NCBI GenBank assembly: GCA_900539715.1
Contig: UQDA01000006.1
Location: 62,001-126,000, forward strand
Direction of reading: 5' to 3'
DNA from: an uncultured Lachnospiraceae bacterium
Lineage (GTDB): Bacteria; Bacillota; Clostridia; Lachnospirales; Lachnospiraceae
DNA: 64,000 nt
Shown here: positions 1 through 9,822 of the stretch, one piece after another
How positions within the stretch are numbered: position 1 is the first letter of the stretch
Layout of the letters: every line of letters starts with the position of its first letter
Made by a program: the position numbers and the translations under genes
Notes under the pieces: generated by a model
Database searches by the model: none
What the model was told of the DNA's origin: nothing
Seen by the model: only the letters and a program-made list of their open reading frames with translations

Positions 1-1618
1 GCATCACCAGCGCCTTCTTCGAGCTGTCCAGGCAGCCGATATGTGTATAAAGCTGTTTTGTCAGCTCTTTTAAGCGGGCATTTTTCTCATCCACATTATC
101 CATGGCGGGCAGACAATCCTCCATGAACTTTTTGGAAAAGGCTTCATGGTCTGTAATCCCTCTCTTTATCTCCCAGTAGCGGACTGTCTCATTCCAGTTA
201 AATGCGCTGTTGTCATGTATCTGATGCACTATATCCAGATAACCTTCGCTGCTGTCGCGGTATTCCAGACGGGAAATCTGCCGGTTTATTTCTTCATAGG
301 ATGGGATTTCTTCATTCCACGAAAATGCCGCGCCGTATATCATGCCAACTCTTGTAAAGTCAGGATGGTTGATGTGCAGGAAATCGCCCCAATCCGTATT
401 TAAAATACCGATAGCGTTGTATTTTCTCGCGTAATTGCAAAGACGCATCACATTGTTATAGGAGCTCCAGTTAATGGCTGTAAACTCATTCCACGCGCAG
501 CATCCGGGACAGCAATACTGGGTTGCACCCGCCTCATACATCCACTTCGTTTCCTCTTCCCTCTGGTTCCACATATAGCCCCAGTTCAGGCAGATGATAT
601 CCTCCGGTAAATCCTTTAACAGCTCCGGGAATCCCAGAATGACATCGCCCCAGAACATCGGACGGCGTCCTTTTGAAATTACAAAATCCGCCAGTTTTTT
701 TACATAATCAATATATATCCTGCCACGCCCGGACTGCTCGACTGCTTCCTTGCTCTTCCCATGTCCCAGATCGAACGTCTCATCCGCGCAGAAGTTAAAC
801 TGTTTTGATGTAAACAGCTCCATATATTCCCCTATCATACGGGTGATAAGCTCCACACTCTCCGGATTCAGCGTATCAATTGTATGGTGGTGCATTCTGC
901 CATGCAGTGAGAAGGGCTCCTTATCTGAACCTTCCAGCTCACAAAGGTGCGCATACTCTTTGGAGCAAAGCAGCTTATACAGATGTCCAAAACTGGAAAG
1001 GGACGGAACAAGCTCGATGCCGCGCTCTGCACAGTAATGGTCAAATTCCATTATCTCCTCTGCAGTCAGCGGGGTATCATCCCTCCACAGCTCGGTCATC
1101 CCGCGAAACAGATAGGAATGCTCAATGTAAAGCTGCAGCTGATTCATCTTGTAATAAGCCATCCGGTCGGCAAGTTTTTTGAGCCATTCGAGCTTAGGCA
1201 CACGCCCTCTCGCACAGTCAAAATAATAACCTCGGTTCTCAATGGACGGCTCATCCTCGATATGGAGGGCGTCAAGTACTGCCCCTTTCTGCTCGATCAT
1301 CTGCAGTATTGTCTGCATTCCGTGCCATATGCCGCTTTCATCACCAGTCAGGCAAATGCCGTCCTCTGTGATATCCAGGACATAGCTTTCCTTTTTCATG
1401 GAATCATCCTGAACGACCGTGATATCCCCATCCTGTCCCTCGCCTCTTACGAGTATCGGACGGAATCCCAGCCTTTCCTCTGCGCCGTCGCAGAACAGAG
1501 ACGCCTGACGGCTCAGCAGCGGACTGCAGCTTTTATCCAGACTGATATAGGTTTCATAAGTCCAGATGAACTGCCCTTCTTTTTTCTCCAGCTTTACCGG
1601 AGCGGGAATTAAATACAT
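1..1618 (-). CDS. Family 20 beta-N-acetylhexosaminidase-like glycosidase (C-terminus cut by window edge)
   Basis: The frame opens at the ATG at 1618 and runs off the left edge, giving about 539 residues without a stop. A GH20-type N-terminal domain is followed by the barrel. The sequence FCADETFDLG carries the adjacent Asp279-Glu280 pair that GH20 enzymes use for substrate-assisted catalysis, releasing terminal GlcNAc or GalNAc. No signal peptide is visible, so it should act in the cytoplasm on imported oligosaccharides. Its start codon overlaps the end of the GH3 gene by 10 bp, with GGAAAGGAG upstream inside that gene, so the two are translationally coupled. It is the last visible member of the kinase-regulator-sulfatase-GH3-GH20 operon. 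Exact substrate cannot be read from sequence. Confidence 0.85.
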   Translation of the reverse strand, partial: MYLIPAPVKLEKKEGQFIWTYETYISLDKSCSPLLSRQASLFCDGAEERLGFRPILVRGEGQDGDITVVQDDSMKKESYVLDITEDGICLTGDESGIWHGMQTILQMIEQKGAVLDALHIEDEPSIENRGYYFDCARGRVPKLEWLKKLADRMAYYKMNQLQLYIEHSYLFRGMTELWRDDTPLTAEEIMEFDHYCAERGIELVPSLSSFGHLYKLLCSKEYAHLCELEGSDKEPFSLHGRMHHHTIDTLNPESVELITRMIGEYMELFTSKQFNFCADETFDLGHGKSKEAVEQSGRGRIYIDYVKKLADFVISKGRRPMFWGDVILGFPELLKDLPEDIICLNWGYMWNQREEETKWMYEAGATQYCCPGCCAWNEFTAINWSSYNNVMRLCNYARKYNAIGILNTDWGDFLHINHPDFTRVGMIYGAAFSWNEEIPSYEEINRQISRLEYRDSSEGYLDIVHQIHDNSAFNWNETVRYWEIKRGITDHEAFSKKFMEDCLPAMDNVDEKNARLKELTKQLYTHIGCLDSSKKALVM

Positions 1619-3957
1619 AATGTAAATTCTCCTTTCCATATCGTATCGGCGCCGTCTGCAAGCTCCAGAACAAAACTGCCCGGCTCCGTTACAAACTTCA
1701 TCTTTTGATTCCACATGCAAAAGGCTTCCTTATCAAGAGAAAGAGTAACTGTCCTCTCCTCTCCGGCATCCAGCCACACTTTCTGGAATGCCTTTAACTC
1801 CTTTACCCTGCGTACTGTGGATGCAGCAAGATCGGTCACATACAGCTGCGGGACGGCAAAGCCGCCTCTCTTCCCGGTATTTCTGATCCGTACCGTCAGC
1901 GTTATACCTTTCTTTTCCAGAGCTGCCGCATTGCAGCGCTCTGTGCTCAGTTTCACATCCTCCCATACGAATTCCGTATATCCTAAGCCATATCCAAAGG
2001 TAAACAACGGCCCGGGCTGCTCGTCCATATAATAGATAGCCCGATAGGAATTTTTGTAATTGTAATATACCGGTACCTGTCCCGTGCTCCTTGGCAGGGA
2101 GACAGGAAGTCTCCCGGAAGGTACCGCATCACCGCAAAGTATCTCCGCCACAGCCTGACCGCCTCTCGGACCGGGATAAAATCCCAGTACTACAGCGTCT
2201 GCCAGTTCGCATACCTTTGTCAGCACGAGCGGTCTTCCGCAGATAACAACCACCGCCACAGGCTTTCCGCTCGCTTTTACCGCCTCCAGCAGCTCAAGCT
2301 GAGCCTCAGGGATGTCGATATCCGCACAGTCCATCCCTTCTCCGCAGTCCATCTGCGGTCCCGGGTCTGCCGTCACTCTTCCGTTTCCATCCTGCTCTGC
2401 CGATTCCGTATCTGCCGTCACGCCTGCTATCGCCGCACCGTTCGTATCGAATGCTGCGCCGCTGCCAAACCGGCTGGAGGAGCCGCCCAGCACGCAGATA
2501 ACGGCATCGCTGTCTTCTGCCAGCGCTCTCGCCTCTGCCAAAAGAGCTCCGTCCTTCTTTCTGAGCCAGCAGCCCTGCGCAAAACGCACATCGCTCTCCT
2601 GATAGAGCGCCCTGACACCGTCCAGTACTGTTACTCCGTCTTCCCTGCGCAGCGGAGGCGTATAATCTCCAAGCTGGCTGTAGACATTGTCTGCATTGGG
2701 ACCTATTACCGCCAGCTTTTTGCCGCGCGCAGTCTCCTTCGTCAGCGGAAGGAGCTCTCCCTTATTCTGGAGAAGTATCAGGCTCTCTCTCGCCATCTGG
2801 AGGCTTTCCGGATGCAGTTCATAGGGTACGCGCACCCCGTCTTCATCCTCCGGCAGATACGGATGCTCAAACAGTCCCCTCGCAAATTTCATCGTCAATA
2901 TCCGCAGCACCGCCTGGTCTAACCGCGACTGCTTCACAAGCCCTCTGGAAACCGCTTCTTCCAGCTTTCCAAACGCCCTGTCCCACAGTCCCATATCCAC
3001 ACCGGACTGCAGTGCCAGTGCGCCGGACGCCACGTTGTCCCCTGTCATGCTGTCCAGATTGTCTATTGCAACGCCATCCGACATTACGATGCCGTCAAAG
3101 CCCATCTCATCGCGTATAACATCATTAAGAAGCCAGGAATTTGCATGGCAGTATACACCGTCTATTTCGTTATACGCCGCCATGATACCTTTCGCACCCG
3201 CTTTTATCGCCGCCTGCGCCGGAGGAAAATGAATTTCCCTCAGTTCGCGTTCTCCTATCCTTGCCGCACTGGCATTAACACCGCCTGTGCCCTCGCCCTG
3301 CGCCGCAAAATGCTTCGCTACCGCATATGGTCCTGCCTCCTGCATTCCTTCAACCGCTGCTGCCGCCATTCTGGAACACAGATACGGATCTTCGCCATAA
3401 CATTCTTCACTACGCCCCCATCTTGGATCACGCAGCACATCCAGCATAGATACAAGCGCAAAATCAACGCCCATCGACTGAAGCTGACGTCCGCACACAC
3501 GGTTTGCCGCCCGTAAGAGCGCCGGGTCAAAGGTCGCTCCTGCCGCCAGATTTACAGGAAGCAGATAACCATCCAGCGCCTGATGCCCATGCGGGCACTC
3601 CGAACTCATCAGCGCCGGGATACCCAGACGGGAATGCTCTATCACATAGCGCTGTACTTCATTATATGCCTTCTTTGCCAGATTCCCGCACAGCCCTGTA
3701 GAATAGTCCTTATCTGCCCACGGATCCGCACGGTAAAGACCATACAAGGTACCGAGTCCGCCAAAACGTTCCACTTCTTCTTTAAATTCCTCTGACAGCT
3801 CAATCTTTTCACCATCCGCCGTTTCTTTTCTTTCATATATCCGAAATCCATAAAGGCGCTGATTTAACTGTCCGACTTTTTCTGCAAGTGTCATCTCCCC
3901 CAGCAACGCCTTGGCGCGCTGTTCCGGGGAAAGGGATGTATCCTGATATTTCTTCAT
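1609..3957 (-). CDS. Family 3 glycoside hydrolase (beta-glucosidase/beta-xylosidase/hexosaminidase type)
   Basis: This 782-residue protein has the GH3 layout: an N-terminal barrel with KHFAAQGEG and the nucleophile Asp in GIVMSDGVAID (about residue 300), an alpha/beta sandwich with the ICGRPL region, and a C-terminal fibronectin-III-like domain. GH3 enzymes remove non-reducing beta-linked sugars. There is no signal peptide, so it is cytoplasmic. The frame can be extended to an ATG at 3975, inside the sulfatase gene, but GGAG lies between the two ATGs and suits the ATG at 3957, one base after the sulfatase stop; I chose that start. It is transcribed from the kinase promoter and overlaps GH20. 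The natural glycoside is not evident. Confidence 0.9.
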   Translation of the reverse strand: MKKYQDTSLSPEQRAKALLGEMTLAEKVGQLNQRLYGFRIYERKETADGEKIELSEEFKEEVERFGGLGTLYGLYRADPWADKDYSTGLCGNLAKKAYNEVQRYVIEHSRLGIPALMSSECPHGHQALDGYLLPVNLAAGATFDPALLRAANRVCGRQLQSMGVDFALVSMLDVLRDPRWGRSEECYGEDPYLCSRMAAAAVEGMQEAGPYAVAKHFAAQGEGTGGVNASAARIGERELREIHFPPAQAAIKAGAKGIMAAYNEIDGVYCHANSWLLNDVIRDEMGFDGIVMSDGVAIDNLDSMTGDNVASGALALQSGVDMGLWDRAFGKLEEAVSRGLVKQSRLDQAVLRILTMKFARGLFEHPYLPEDEDGVRVPYELHPESLQMARESLILLQNKGELLPLTKETARGKKLAVIGPNADNVYSQLGDYTPPLRREDGVTVLDGVRALYQESDVRFAQGCWLRKKDGALLAEARALAEDSDAVICVLGGSSSRFGSGAAFDTNGAAIAGVTADTESAEQDGNGRVTADPGPQMDCGEGMDCADIDIPEAQLELLEAVKASGKPVAVVVICGRPLVLTKVCELADAVVLGFYPGPRGGQAVAEILCGDAVPSGRLPVSLPRSTGQVPVYYNYKNSYRAIYYMDEQPGPLFTFGYGLGYTEFVWEDVKLSTERCNAAALEKKGITLTVRIRNTGKRGGFAVPQLYVTDLAASTVRRVKELKAFQKVWLDAGEERTVTLSLDKEAFCMWNQKMKFVTEPGSFVLELADGADTIWKGEFTLCI

Positions 3958-3958
3958 A

Positions 3959-5431
3959 TTATTCACAATCTCCATATTTTTCTTTTAAAAGCTCGATGCC
4001 GTATTCTCTGGGTGTGCCCTTGATGCGTTCCATATAAGATTTCAGCTGGCCTCTGCAGTGCTCCGGTCCGCCCTCCCGCATCACAGTCCACATCGGGTCC
4101 ACATCATAGTTGGACGTCTTCATCATCCGGTCATTCCAGTCGAGTATCATCTTTGCGCCCTTTGCACACAGGTCAGGGCGTTCCTTTGCCAGATCATGCT
4201 GTTCATGAGGATCTTCCTTGATGTTAAACAGCATCTCGTCCGGGAACAGATGATAACCGCCGTGTACCGTGCGGATATAAACATAATCGTCAAAGCGCAC
4301 GCTTCTCTGACACACATGGGCACACTGGGTCAGCACCGCATAAGGTCTGGAACAATCCGTTCCATCCTTTAACGTCTTTGCAAAGGATACCCCGTCATAC
4401 CGGTAGCGGTCTGAAAACTTCGGCGTCCCCAGAAGTTCCTGAACAGTCGGCACCAGATCCGTATTATCATGAAATCCTTTTGCTACAGCGCCCTTTCTCA
4501 TGCCGGGCCAGCGCACGATCAGCGGAATGCGGCATACCGGCTCGTCCGCCGCTCCATGCTCGGCATAAATTCCAAATTCACCCAGATCTTCACCATGGTC
4601 CGCCGTGATGATAATTGCCAGATCGTCATTATAAAGACCATGCTCTTTCAGCCATCCAACGATCATACCAACATTATCATCCGTATAGCGGATACCGTTG
4701 TCATACTGATTTAAGAATTTTTTTGCTTCATCCAGGCTGGTCAGCTTTCCGGGATGCTTAGGCCACACCGCATTTGCATCGTCATTCCACATATTGATCT
4801 CATTTGCACCATGAGGACCGATATGCAGAAGATGTTCCTTAAAAATATCCTCCGTTATCCAGTCATCCGGCAAAGGCTCGTCCGCAAACTGGTCGGGATA
4901 ATCCGCAGGCGTGCGGTACGGCGTATGGGGGTCCCAGAAATGGATGTGCATCATCCAGTTGTCCTGCTCCCCATTTTTCTCCAGCCAGTCCAGAACGTGC
5001 GGCGTTACCATCTCCGCTGATTCGCCGCCCCGGTTTCCTACATTATAGCACTCATTAAAGCCGGAATTAAACCACCATGCGCTGTGACGCTCCGCAAAGG
5101 TGGAGAAGGACACCGTATGCATCCCCGCTCTCCGAAACTGCATGAACAGACCGTTCTCGGACATATCGTCCGTAAAGCTTCTCGTCGTCCCCTGCAGGCG
5201 CATATCCGCAGCAGTCCCTCCGTGTCCCACGATTCCGTTATGGATTCCGTACTGACCGCTTATCATGGATGCACGGGAAGGAAGGCACGGAGCGTTCGGA
5301 CAGTAGTAATCGTCGAAACGCACGCCCTCCTTTGCTATCTCGTCCATTACGGGAGTCGTATTCCTTCCGTAGCCGTAACACCCCATATGATCCGCACGAA
5401 GCGTATCAATGTCAAAAAACAGGGCTCTCAT
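3959..5431 (-). CDS. Cys-type sulfatase (arylsulfatase family)
   Basis: The 490-residue protein has the type I sulfatase fold. Cys49 in CLPSR is the C-x-P-S-R signature that is oxidised to formylglycine, and the N-terminal DIDTLRADHMGCYGY and later ADHGEDLGE supply metal-binding acids. It has no signal peptide, so it should desulfate imported sulfated sugars in the cytoplasm. In anaerobes the formylglycine is made by a radical SAM maturase, which is not in this window. It lies 15 bp after the response regulator gene and directly before GH3 and GH20, suggesting removal of sulfate before glycosidic trimming. Substrate (sulfated GlcNAc, Gal or uronic acid) is inference. Confidence 0.92.
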   Translation of the reverse strand: MRALFFDIDTLRADHMGCYGYGRNTTPVMDEIAKEGVRFDDYYCPNAPCLPSRASMISGQYGIHNGIVGHGGTAADMRLQGTTRSFTDDMSENGLFMQFRRAGMHTVSFSTFAERHSAWWFNSGFNECYNVGNRGGESAEMVTPHVLDWLEKNGEQDNWMMHIHFWDPHTPYRTPADYPDQFADEPLPDDWITEDIFKEHLLHIGPHGANEINMWNDDANAVWPKHPGKLTSLDEAKKFLNQYDNGIRYTDDNVGMIVGWLKEHGLYNDDLAIIITADHGEDLGEFGIYAEHGAADEPVCRIPLIVRWPGMRKGAVAKGFHDNTDLVPTVQELLGTPKFSDRYRYDGVSFAKTLKDGTDCSRPYAVLTQCAHVCQRSVRFDDYVYIRTVHGGYHLFPDEMLFNIKEDPHEQHDLAKERPDLCAKGAKMILDWNDRMMKTSNYDVDPMWTVMREGGPEHCRGQLKSYMERIKGTPREYGIELLKEKYGDCE

Positions 5432-5446
5432 TCTTCATATTCCTCC

Positions 5447-6202
5447 TTATTTACCAGCCCTCATTTCGGAGGGCGTGATATCATAATAATTATGAAAATG
5501 CTGATAAAAATAATTCATATTTGAATATCCGACGTCCGCCGCTACCGCGGATATCTTATCATCAGTATTCAAAATCCTCTCCCGCGCCACATTCATCCGG
5601 TATGCCATCAGATACTCTGAAAACTTCATGCCTGTTTCCTTGATAAATATCTGTCCCAGATAAGTGGCGTTCATCCTGAATCTGTCTGCAATGCTCTTTA
5701 ACGAAATATGCTGTCCGTACTCCATCACGACCATCATCACTATCTTACGGATCAGCGGCGAAAATTCCTCATATGCCCGTTCCAAAACCGGGTCTTCATT
5801 TTTGCGCGGCTCCTTCCGGACCGTACCGTGCAGCTTCTCCACCACTATCTGTTCTATCCGCTTCTGAAGCTGCGTCTTATCGATAGGCTTCAGAAGATAA
5901 TCCAGCGCGCCGCACCGGAGCGCCTCGCACGCGTACCGGAAGTCGTCATAGCCGCTCATCATGATATAATTTGACTTGATGCCCATCCCGTTCAAGCAGT
6001 TTATCAGCTCGTAACCGAATTCATTGCCTATCCGCACATCCACCAGACAGACGTCCGGCTTCCAGTCAACCACATGAGATACTACCTCAAAACAGCTTGT
6101 TGCCGTTCGAATCCGTTCAAATCCCAGCTCTTTCCAATCCAGCAGCCGACAGATTCCCTCTGCTATCGCCGGTTCATCATCCACGATCACCAGTGTGTAC
6201 AT
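5447..6202 (-). CDS. YesN-type response regulator with AraC DNA-binding domain
   Basis: Residues 1-120 form a receiver with the acidic pair Asp8-Asp9, phospho-acceptor Asp55 (VCLVDVR) and the later Lys (LLKPID). Residues about 150-250 form two AraC helix-turn-helix motifs, ending in SAVAADVGYSNMNYFYQHFHNYYDITPSEMR. It should activate sugar-utilisation genes after phosphorylation by the kinase encoded just upstream, whose 3' end it overlaps by 26 bp. The likely targets are the adjacent transporter operon and the glycosidase genes in its own operon. The assignment of family is firm; the targets are inferred from position only. Confidence 0.93.
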   Translation of the reverse strand: MYTLVIVDDEPAIAEGICRLLDWKELGFERIRTATSCFEVVSHVVDWKPDVCLVDVRIGNEFGYELINCLNGMGIKSNYIMMSGYDDFRYACEALRCGALDYLLKPIDKTQLQKRIEQIVVEKLHGTVRKEPRKNEDPVLERAYEEFSPLIRKIVMMVVMEYGQHISLKSIADRFRMNATYLGQIFIKETGMKFSEYLMAYRMNVARERILNTDDKISAVAADVGYSNMNYFYQHFHNYYDITPSEMRAGK

Positions 6203-7961
6203 CTGTTACCATCTTTCCCGGAATAAAAATAGAAATCCGGAATCCTCCTTCTTCATTATTGCCGATTTCCATCGTAAATCCATCTCTGTAAAAATAATTC
6301 ATCCTCATATATACATTGCGCAGTCCGATATCCGCATCCGGATCATCATTTCCCTCATACATATTTTTACGAATCTCTTCCAGTTTTTCTTCCGCAATGC
6401 CGTTACCATTGTCAATTACCTCAATCCGTGCACCTCCGTTTTCCGCGTGCCCGGTCACAATCAGCAGATTATAAAGGCTGCTCCGGTCAAAACCATGGGT
6501 AAAAAAGTTCTCCGCCAGAGGCTGCAGCCAAAAGCTGATTGTTTCAATGTCAGCAATCTCCTTGTCCAGCTCCATCTGATAAACAAAGTTATCCCGAAAG
6601 CGCATCGACATGATCTTTAAATAGGTTTCCAGCAATTCAAATTCCTCACCCAGAGGAATCCTGTCCTTCTTATGCATCCGTGCGCGATATAAAGCTCCCA
6701 GAAGCGCGATTGCATCCGCCATATCGCGATCTCCCTGCAAGAGCGCTTTGGAACGAAGAATCTCCAATGTATTATACAGAAAATGCGGATTGATCTGATG
6801 CTGAAGTGCCCGCATCTGCGTTTCCTGATCTTTTAATTTTAAAATATATTCTGTCTCGATATAGCCCTGAAGCTTCTCGCCTACGTCCTTTAAGGCGACC
6901 GCAATCATCCCGTATTCGTTTTCCTTGTGGCGCAGCGGCAGCTCCTGCCTGCGGATGTCTTCAAAATGCCCGCTTTCCATATCGGAAAGCATCCGCATGA
7001 TACGCGAAAGGAACTCTGCATCTGCCCCGATCTCCATATAGCTGAACAAAAGCACGCCCGCCGCCAGAATAAACAGCGCCCCTGCAAGCACTGCGATCAC
7101 GCGGGAATTGTCCGTAATGATCTCCCCCACGCTCTTGACCGTCACATAGGAAAAGCTTCCGTGCCCGGACGTCATCTTGACAAAAAACACCCTGTCCAAC
7201 CCGGTATCCTCCAGCCAGCCATAGGAAGTCCCCTTCTGGGACGCCTGCGCCAGCCATTCCTTCTCAATGCCGTCCAGCCCTCCGTCCTCCAAAATCCGTC
7301 CGTATGTATCAAACAGCGCCCACGGCGCTTCCGGGGAACTGTCCGCCTCGTAAATATTCCCGCTGTCCACCCAGAACCTCATCGTGCCCAGCACCTTTCC
7401 CATATTCTCAGGGTCGCGGACCGAATAGGAGGACACTTCCAGATCGCACTGTTTTAAACGCTCCGCCGCCTCTTTGGCGCCGGTAAAATCAAAATTGACA
7501 TAAAGCTCTCCCTGATCCATCCAGACCAGCTTCACGCCCGAATCCGATTCCAGAGAAACCGCCCCGATTTGTCCCCGCCTGTCGATAAAAAGCTGGCGCG
7601 CATTCATCGGGAAATACCGGATCTGGCTGCTCTGCGACAGGCTGTTCTCCCGCCGCTGCTGCACATACTGCATATGGTTTGCAGCTTCAAACAGCGCCTT
7701 CAGATCCTGCATGACCATGGCGTCCTCATACATGCCGTTCACATAATTGTCCGTCCAGTTCTGCAAAAGCTCCAGCCGCTTCTCCTTGTCATGAAACCGG
7801 TTCTGCACCTGGGTCCTCATGTCGCCCATCCACTTTTCTACAAAAAAGAACAACATTCCGAAAAAGACGACCGAACACAGCAGCACAACAACTGCAACTG
7901 TTCCCAGAAACTTTTTCCGGTAAATGCGGTATCCCAGAAATGTGTTGTGAAATCTGCTCAT
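6177..7961 (-). CDS. YesM-type sensor histidine kinase
   Basis: The 594-residue membrane kinase has a transmembrane helix at residues 20-40, an extracellular sensor region of about 240 residues, a second helix near 288-308, a HAMP-like linker, then a His_kinase domain with phospho-acceptor His393 in INPHFLYNTLE and an ATPase domain with IEVIDNGNGI. Such kinases are paired with AraC-type regulators and usually sense oligosaccharides or their binding proteins (established for the family). The ATG at 7961 follows AGGAGAGGAC. A consensus promoter lies at 8021-8049. It heads the operon with the regulator, sulfatase, GH3 and GH20 genes. Confidence 0.93.
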   Translation of the reverse strand: MSRFHNTFLGYRIYRKKFLGTVAVVVLLCSVVFFGMLFFFVEKWMGDMRTQVQNRFHDKEKRLELLQNWTDNYVNGMYEDAMVMQDLKALFEAANHMQYVQQRRENSLSQSSQIRYFPMNARQLFIDRRGQIGAVSLESDSGVKLVWMDQGELYVNFDFTGAKEAAERLKQCDLEVSSYSVRDPENMGKVLGTMRFWVDSGNIYEADSSPEAPWALFDTYGRILEDGGLDGIEKEWLAQASQKGTSYGWLEDTGLDRVFFVKMTSGHGSFSYVTVKSVGEIITDNSRVIAVLAGALFILAAGVLLFSYMEIGADAEFLSRIMRMLSDMESGHFEDIRRQELPLRHKENEYGMIAVALKDVGEKLQGYIETEYILKLKDQETQMRALQHQINPHFLYNTLEILRSKALLQGDRDMADAIALLGALYRARMHKKDRIPLGEEFELLETYLKIMSMRFRDNFVYQMELDKEIADIETISFWLQPLAENFFTHGFDRSSLYNLLIVTGHAENGGARIEVIDNGNGIAEEKLEEIRKNMYEGNDDPDADIGLRNVYMRMNYFYRDGFTMEIGNNEEGGFRISIFIPGKMVTDVHTGDRG

Positions 7962-8020
7962 CCTGCTGTCCTCTCCTCATGCTGTCCCAGACCCTTTTAG
8001 CGGTTTTTATATTCATTCTG

Positions 8021-8049
8021 ATTATAGACTGTCCGGGATGTTCCTGCAA
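8021..8049 (-). promoter_or_regulatory. Sigma-A-type promoter for the kinase operon
   Basis: Read on the minus strand, TTGCAG (8044-8049) and TATAAT (8021-8026) are separated by exactly 17 bp. The site lies 60 bp before the kinase start and just after the terminator of the transporter operon, so the regulator-glycosidase operon is transcribed independently. Confidence 0.75.
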
Positions 8050-8066
8050 GCTCTTTTCTTCTGTCA

Positions 8067-8125
8067 GGAAGGCTTTTTGAATAACCGCAGGCTGCTGCCG
8101 CTTACGCCTATTCAAAAAGCCTTCC
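8067..8125. repeat. 17-bp perfect inverted repeat
   Basis: The arm 8067-8083 (beginning GGAAGGCTTTTTG) is repeated in reverse complement at 8109-8125 around a 25-bp spacer. One arm overlaps the terminator hairpin at 8120-8143, so the two stems are mutually exclusive. It may be a decayed extragenic element or a nested terminator. Confidence 0.7.
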
Positions 8126-8143
8126 GAACCAAAGTTCGGAAGG
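8114..8143 (-). terminator. Terminator of the sugar transporter operon
   Basis: On the minus strand a 10-bp perfect stem, CCTTCCGAAC/GTTCGGAAGG with a four-base loop, is followed by CTTTTTG. It lies 57 bp after the stop of the binding-protein gene and is the natural end of that transcript. Confidence 0.8.
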
Positions 8144-8200
8144 CCTCAGTTCCTCATCAGTCAATATGCCTGACAACGGATGCGCCTTAGCGCATACAAT

Positions 8201-9703
8201 TTACTGTGCAAAGAACTCGTCAACCTGCTTCTGAGCCTCGGCAATAACGGTATCAAGACCGGCAGCCTTCAGCTCGGAGATGCACTGATCCACAACAACT
8301 GCCGGATCGGATGCGCCTGTCAGCATGTCGTATTTGTACTTATCCCAAACGGTGTTGCAGTTTGCAATCTCGTTCTGGATGTTGGAAATATCCAGCGCAA
8401 ATCCCAGACATGTGGAAGAAGTTGCCGCTTCATTCTGTGCCTTTACCTGCTCCCACGCATCGGGATCTTCGCCGTGCAGGGTAGGAAGGATGAAGAATGT
8501 GCCCTGTGTGTAGGAAGGCCATACCCAGTCGTCACGGAGTCTGGTTACTGTGCCGTCTTCTTCATACTGCATGTAGTTACCTTCCGTACCGAATGCACAC
8601 ATTGTACGGAACTTAGGATCCGTGTTCATCAGCTGCAGAACCTTCAGCGCTTCCTCTTTGTATTTGGAGTTAGAGGAAATCGCGTTCATGGATCCCTGAA
8701 TTGTCTCTGTTGTGTAAACAGGGCCGTATACCTGAGTCAGGTCGTACTGCTCAACGCCGCTGTTTAATTCCCATGTAGCCGCTGCTGCGGGCCACCCCTG
8801 TGCGGAACCAAAGATCGCGCCCTTATTACCTTCTGTGATAACGTTTGCGTCAGGGTTTACCAAACCGTCCATATACCACTGATGAAGCATCTCAAGGTTT
8901 GCTCTTACGTCTTCCTGTTCAAGCAGGCTCAGAACCTTACGAGACTCATCATCAACTCTTACGCCGATCGGCTGGCAGCCGCCTGCAAGACCGTCATAGC
9001 CATTGAAGAAACCATTGAACAGGGAACCCTGAGACAGCTGAACCGGATAACAGGAGCTTCCTTCACCCTCTTTGATCTTGCGAATCGCGGGATCCAGTGT
9101 TTCAAAATCCTTGATGCTCTCTACATCAATACCATATTTTTCAACATACTGATGATCCAGCATCCAGAACTGTGTCAGGGAAGAATCCTTGTAGGTCGGC
9201 ACTGCGTATACGTTGCCATGGATCTGGGTACCTTTCCAGAGATCCTCGGGAATGAAGCTGTACAGCTCGGGAGTTACGGTCTGAACCAGCTCCGTGATAT
9301 TCTCCAGCGCATTCAGGTTTACAAATTTGCTGTAGTTGCTGTTGTTTACGAACATCAGGTCGAAATACTCGCCGGTATTTACGATGTTGTTCATCTTCTG
9401 GTCATATTCGCCCCAGCCCGCGATCTTCACGTCAAGTCTTACGCCGATCTTCTCCTCGGTGTAATCGCTGATCTCAGCGATTGCCTCATCAAAATCGTCT
9501 GCGGGTGTACCGCCGCAGGTCCACCAGATCAGGGTAGGCACTTCGCCGTCAGCCTTTGCTGTGTCGTCCTTTGCAGCAGCCTCTGTGCCGTCTGCCGGTG
9601 TTGTTGCGGGAGTCTCGGAGCTGCCGCAGCCAGCCAGCATGCCGGCTGTCATTGCAGAAACAAGACCCAGAGCCAGAAGTTTCTTTAAGCTCTTCTTTTT
9701 CAT
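8201..9703 (-). CDS. LplA-like extracellular sugar-binding lipoprotein of an ABC importer
   Basis: The 500-residue protein begins with a lipoprotein signal peptide, LVSAMTAGMLAGC, whose Cys26 would be lipidated, followed by a low-complexity Ala/Thr/Asp linker and a type 1 solute-binding fold (LIWWTCGGTPADDFDEA). It would capture an oligosaccharide outside the membrane and hand it to the two permeases encoded just upstream in the same operon. It is separated from them by 119 bp holding a hairpin, a common arrangement for making more binding protein than permease. The ligand is unknown; the neighbouring sulfatases and hexosaminidase suggest a host-derived glycan. No ATPase gene is present, so a shared MsmX-type ATPase is likely. 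Confidence 0.92.
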   Translation of the reverse strand: MKKKSLKKLLALGLVSAMTAGMLAGCGSSETPATTPADGTEAAAKDDTAKADGEVPTLIWWTCGGTPADDFDEAIAEISDYTEEKIGVRLDVKIAGWGEYDQKMNNIVNTGEYFDLMFVNNSNYSKFVNLNALENITELVQTVTPELYSFIPEDLWKGTQIHGNVYAVPTYKDSSLTQFWMLDHQYVEKYGIDVESIKDFETLDPAIRKIKEGEGSSCYPVQLSQGSLFNGFFNGYDGLAGGCQPIGVRVDDESRKVLSLLEQEDVRANLEMLHQWYMDGLVNPDANVITEGNKGAIFGSAQGWPAAAATWELNSGVEQYDLTQVYGPVYTTETIQGSMNAISSNSKYKEEALKVLQLMNTDPKFRTMCAFGTEGNYMQYEEDGTVTRLRDDWVWPSYTQGTFFILPTLHGEDPDAWEQVKAQNEAATSSTCLGFALDISNIQNEIANCNTVWDKYKYDMLTGASDPAVVVDQCISELKAAGLDTVIAEAQKQVDEFFAQ

Positions 9704-9734
9704 AACTATGTTCCTCCTGTGAGTTTTATTGAAG

Positions 9735-9756
9735 CGGCTGTCCTGACGGGCAGCCG
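9735..9756 (-). other. Intercistronic hairpin before the binding-protein gene
   Basis: CGGCTG and CAGCCG arms flank a short GC-rich loop in the 119-bp gap between permease and binding-protein genes. No T-run follows, so it is more likely an mRNA-stabilising or processing stem than a terminator. Confidence 0.5.
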
Positions 9757-9822
9757 TCTTATTTATATCAACCGGTAATCCCGGAAGATATTACAAATAT
9801 TACAATAGTAAGCGTTTCCGGA

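Noticed and set aside
947..1612. Long plus-strand open frame (221 codons) opposite the GH20 gene
   Set aside because: It lies wholly antisense to a gene with clear GH20 catalytic residues, has no ribosome site and no recognisable domain.
8067..8125. Terminator hairpin formed by the 17-bp inverted repeat itself
   Set aside because: Its 25-bp spacer and lack of a T-run make it weaker than the overlapping 10-bp stem with CTTTTTG, which I call as the terminator.
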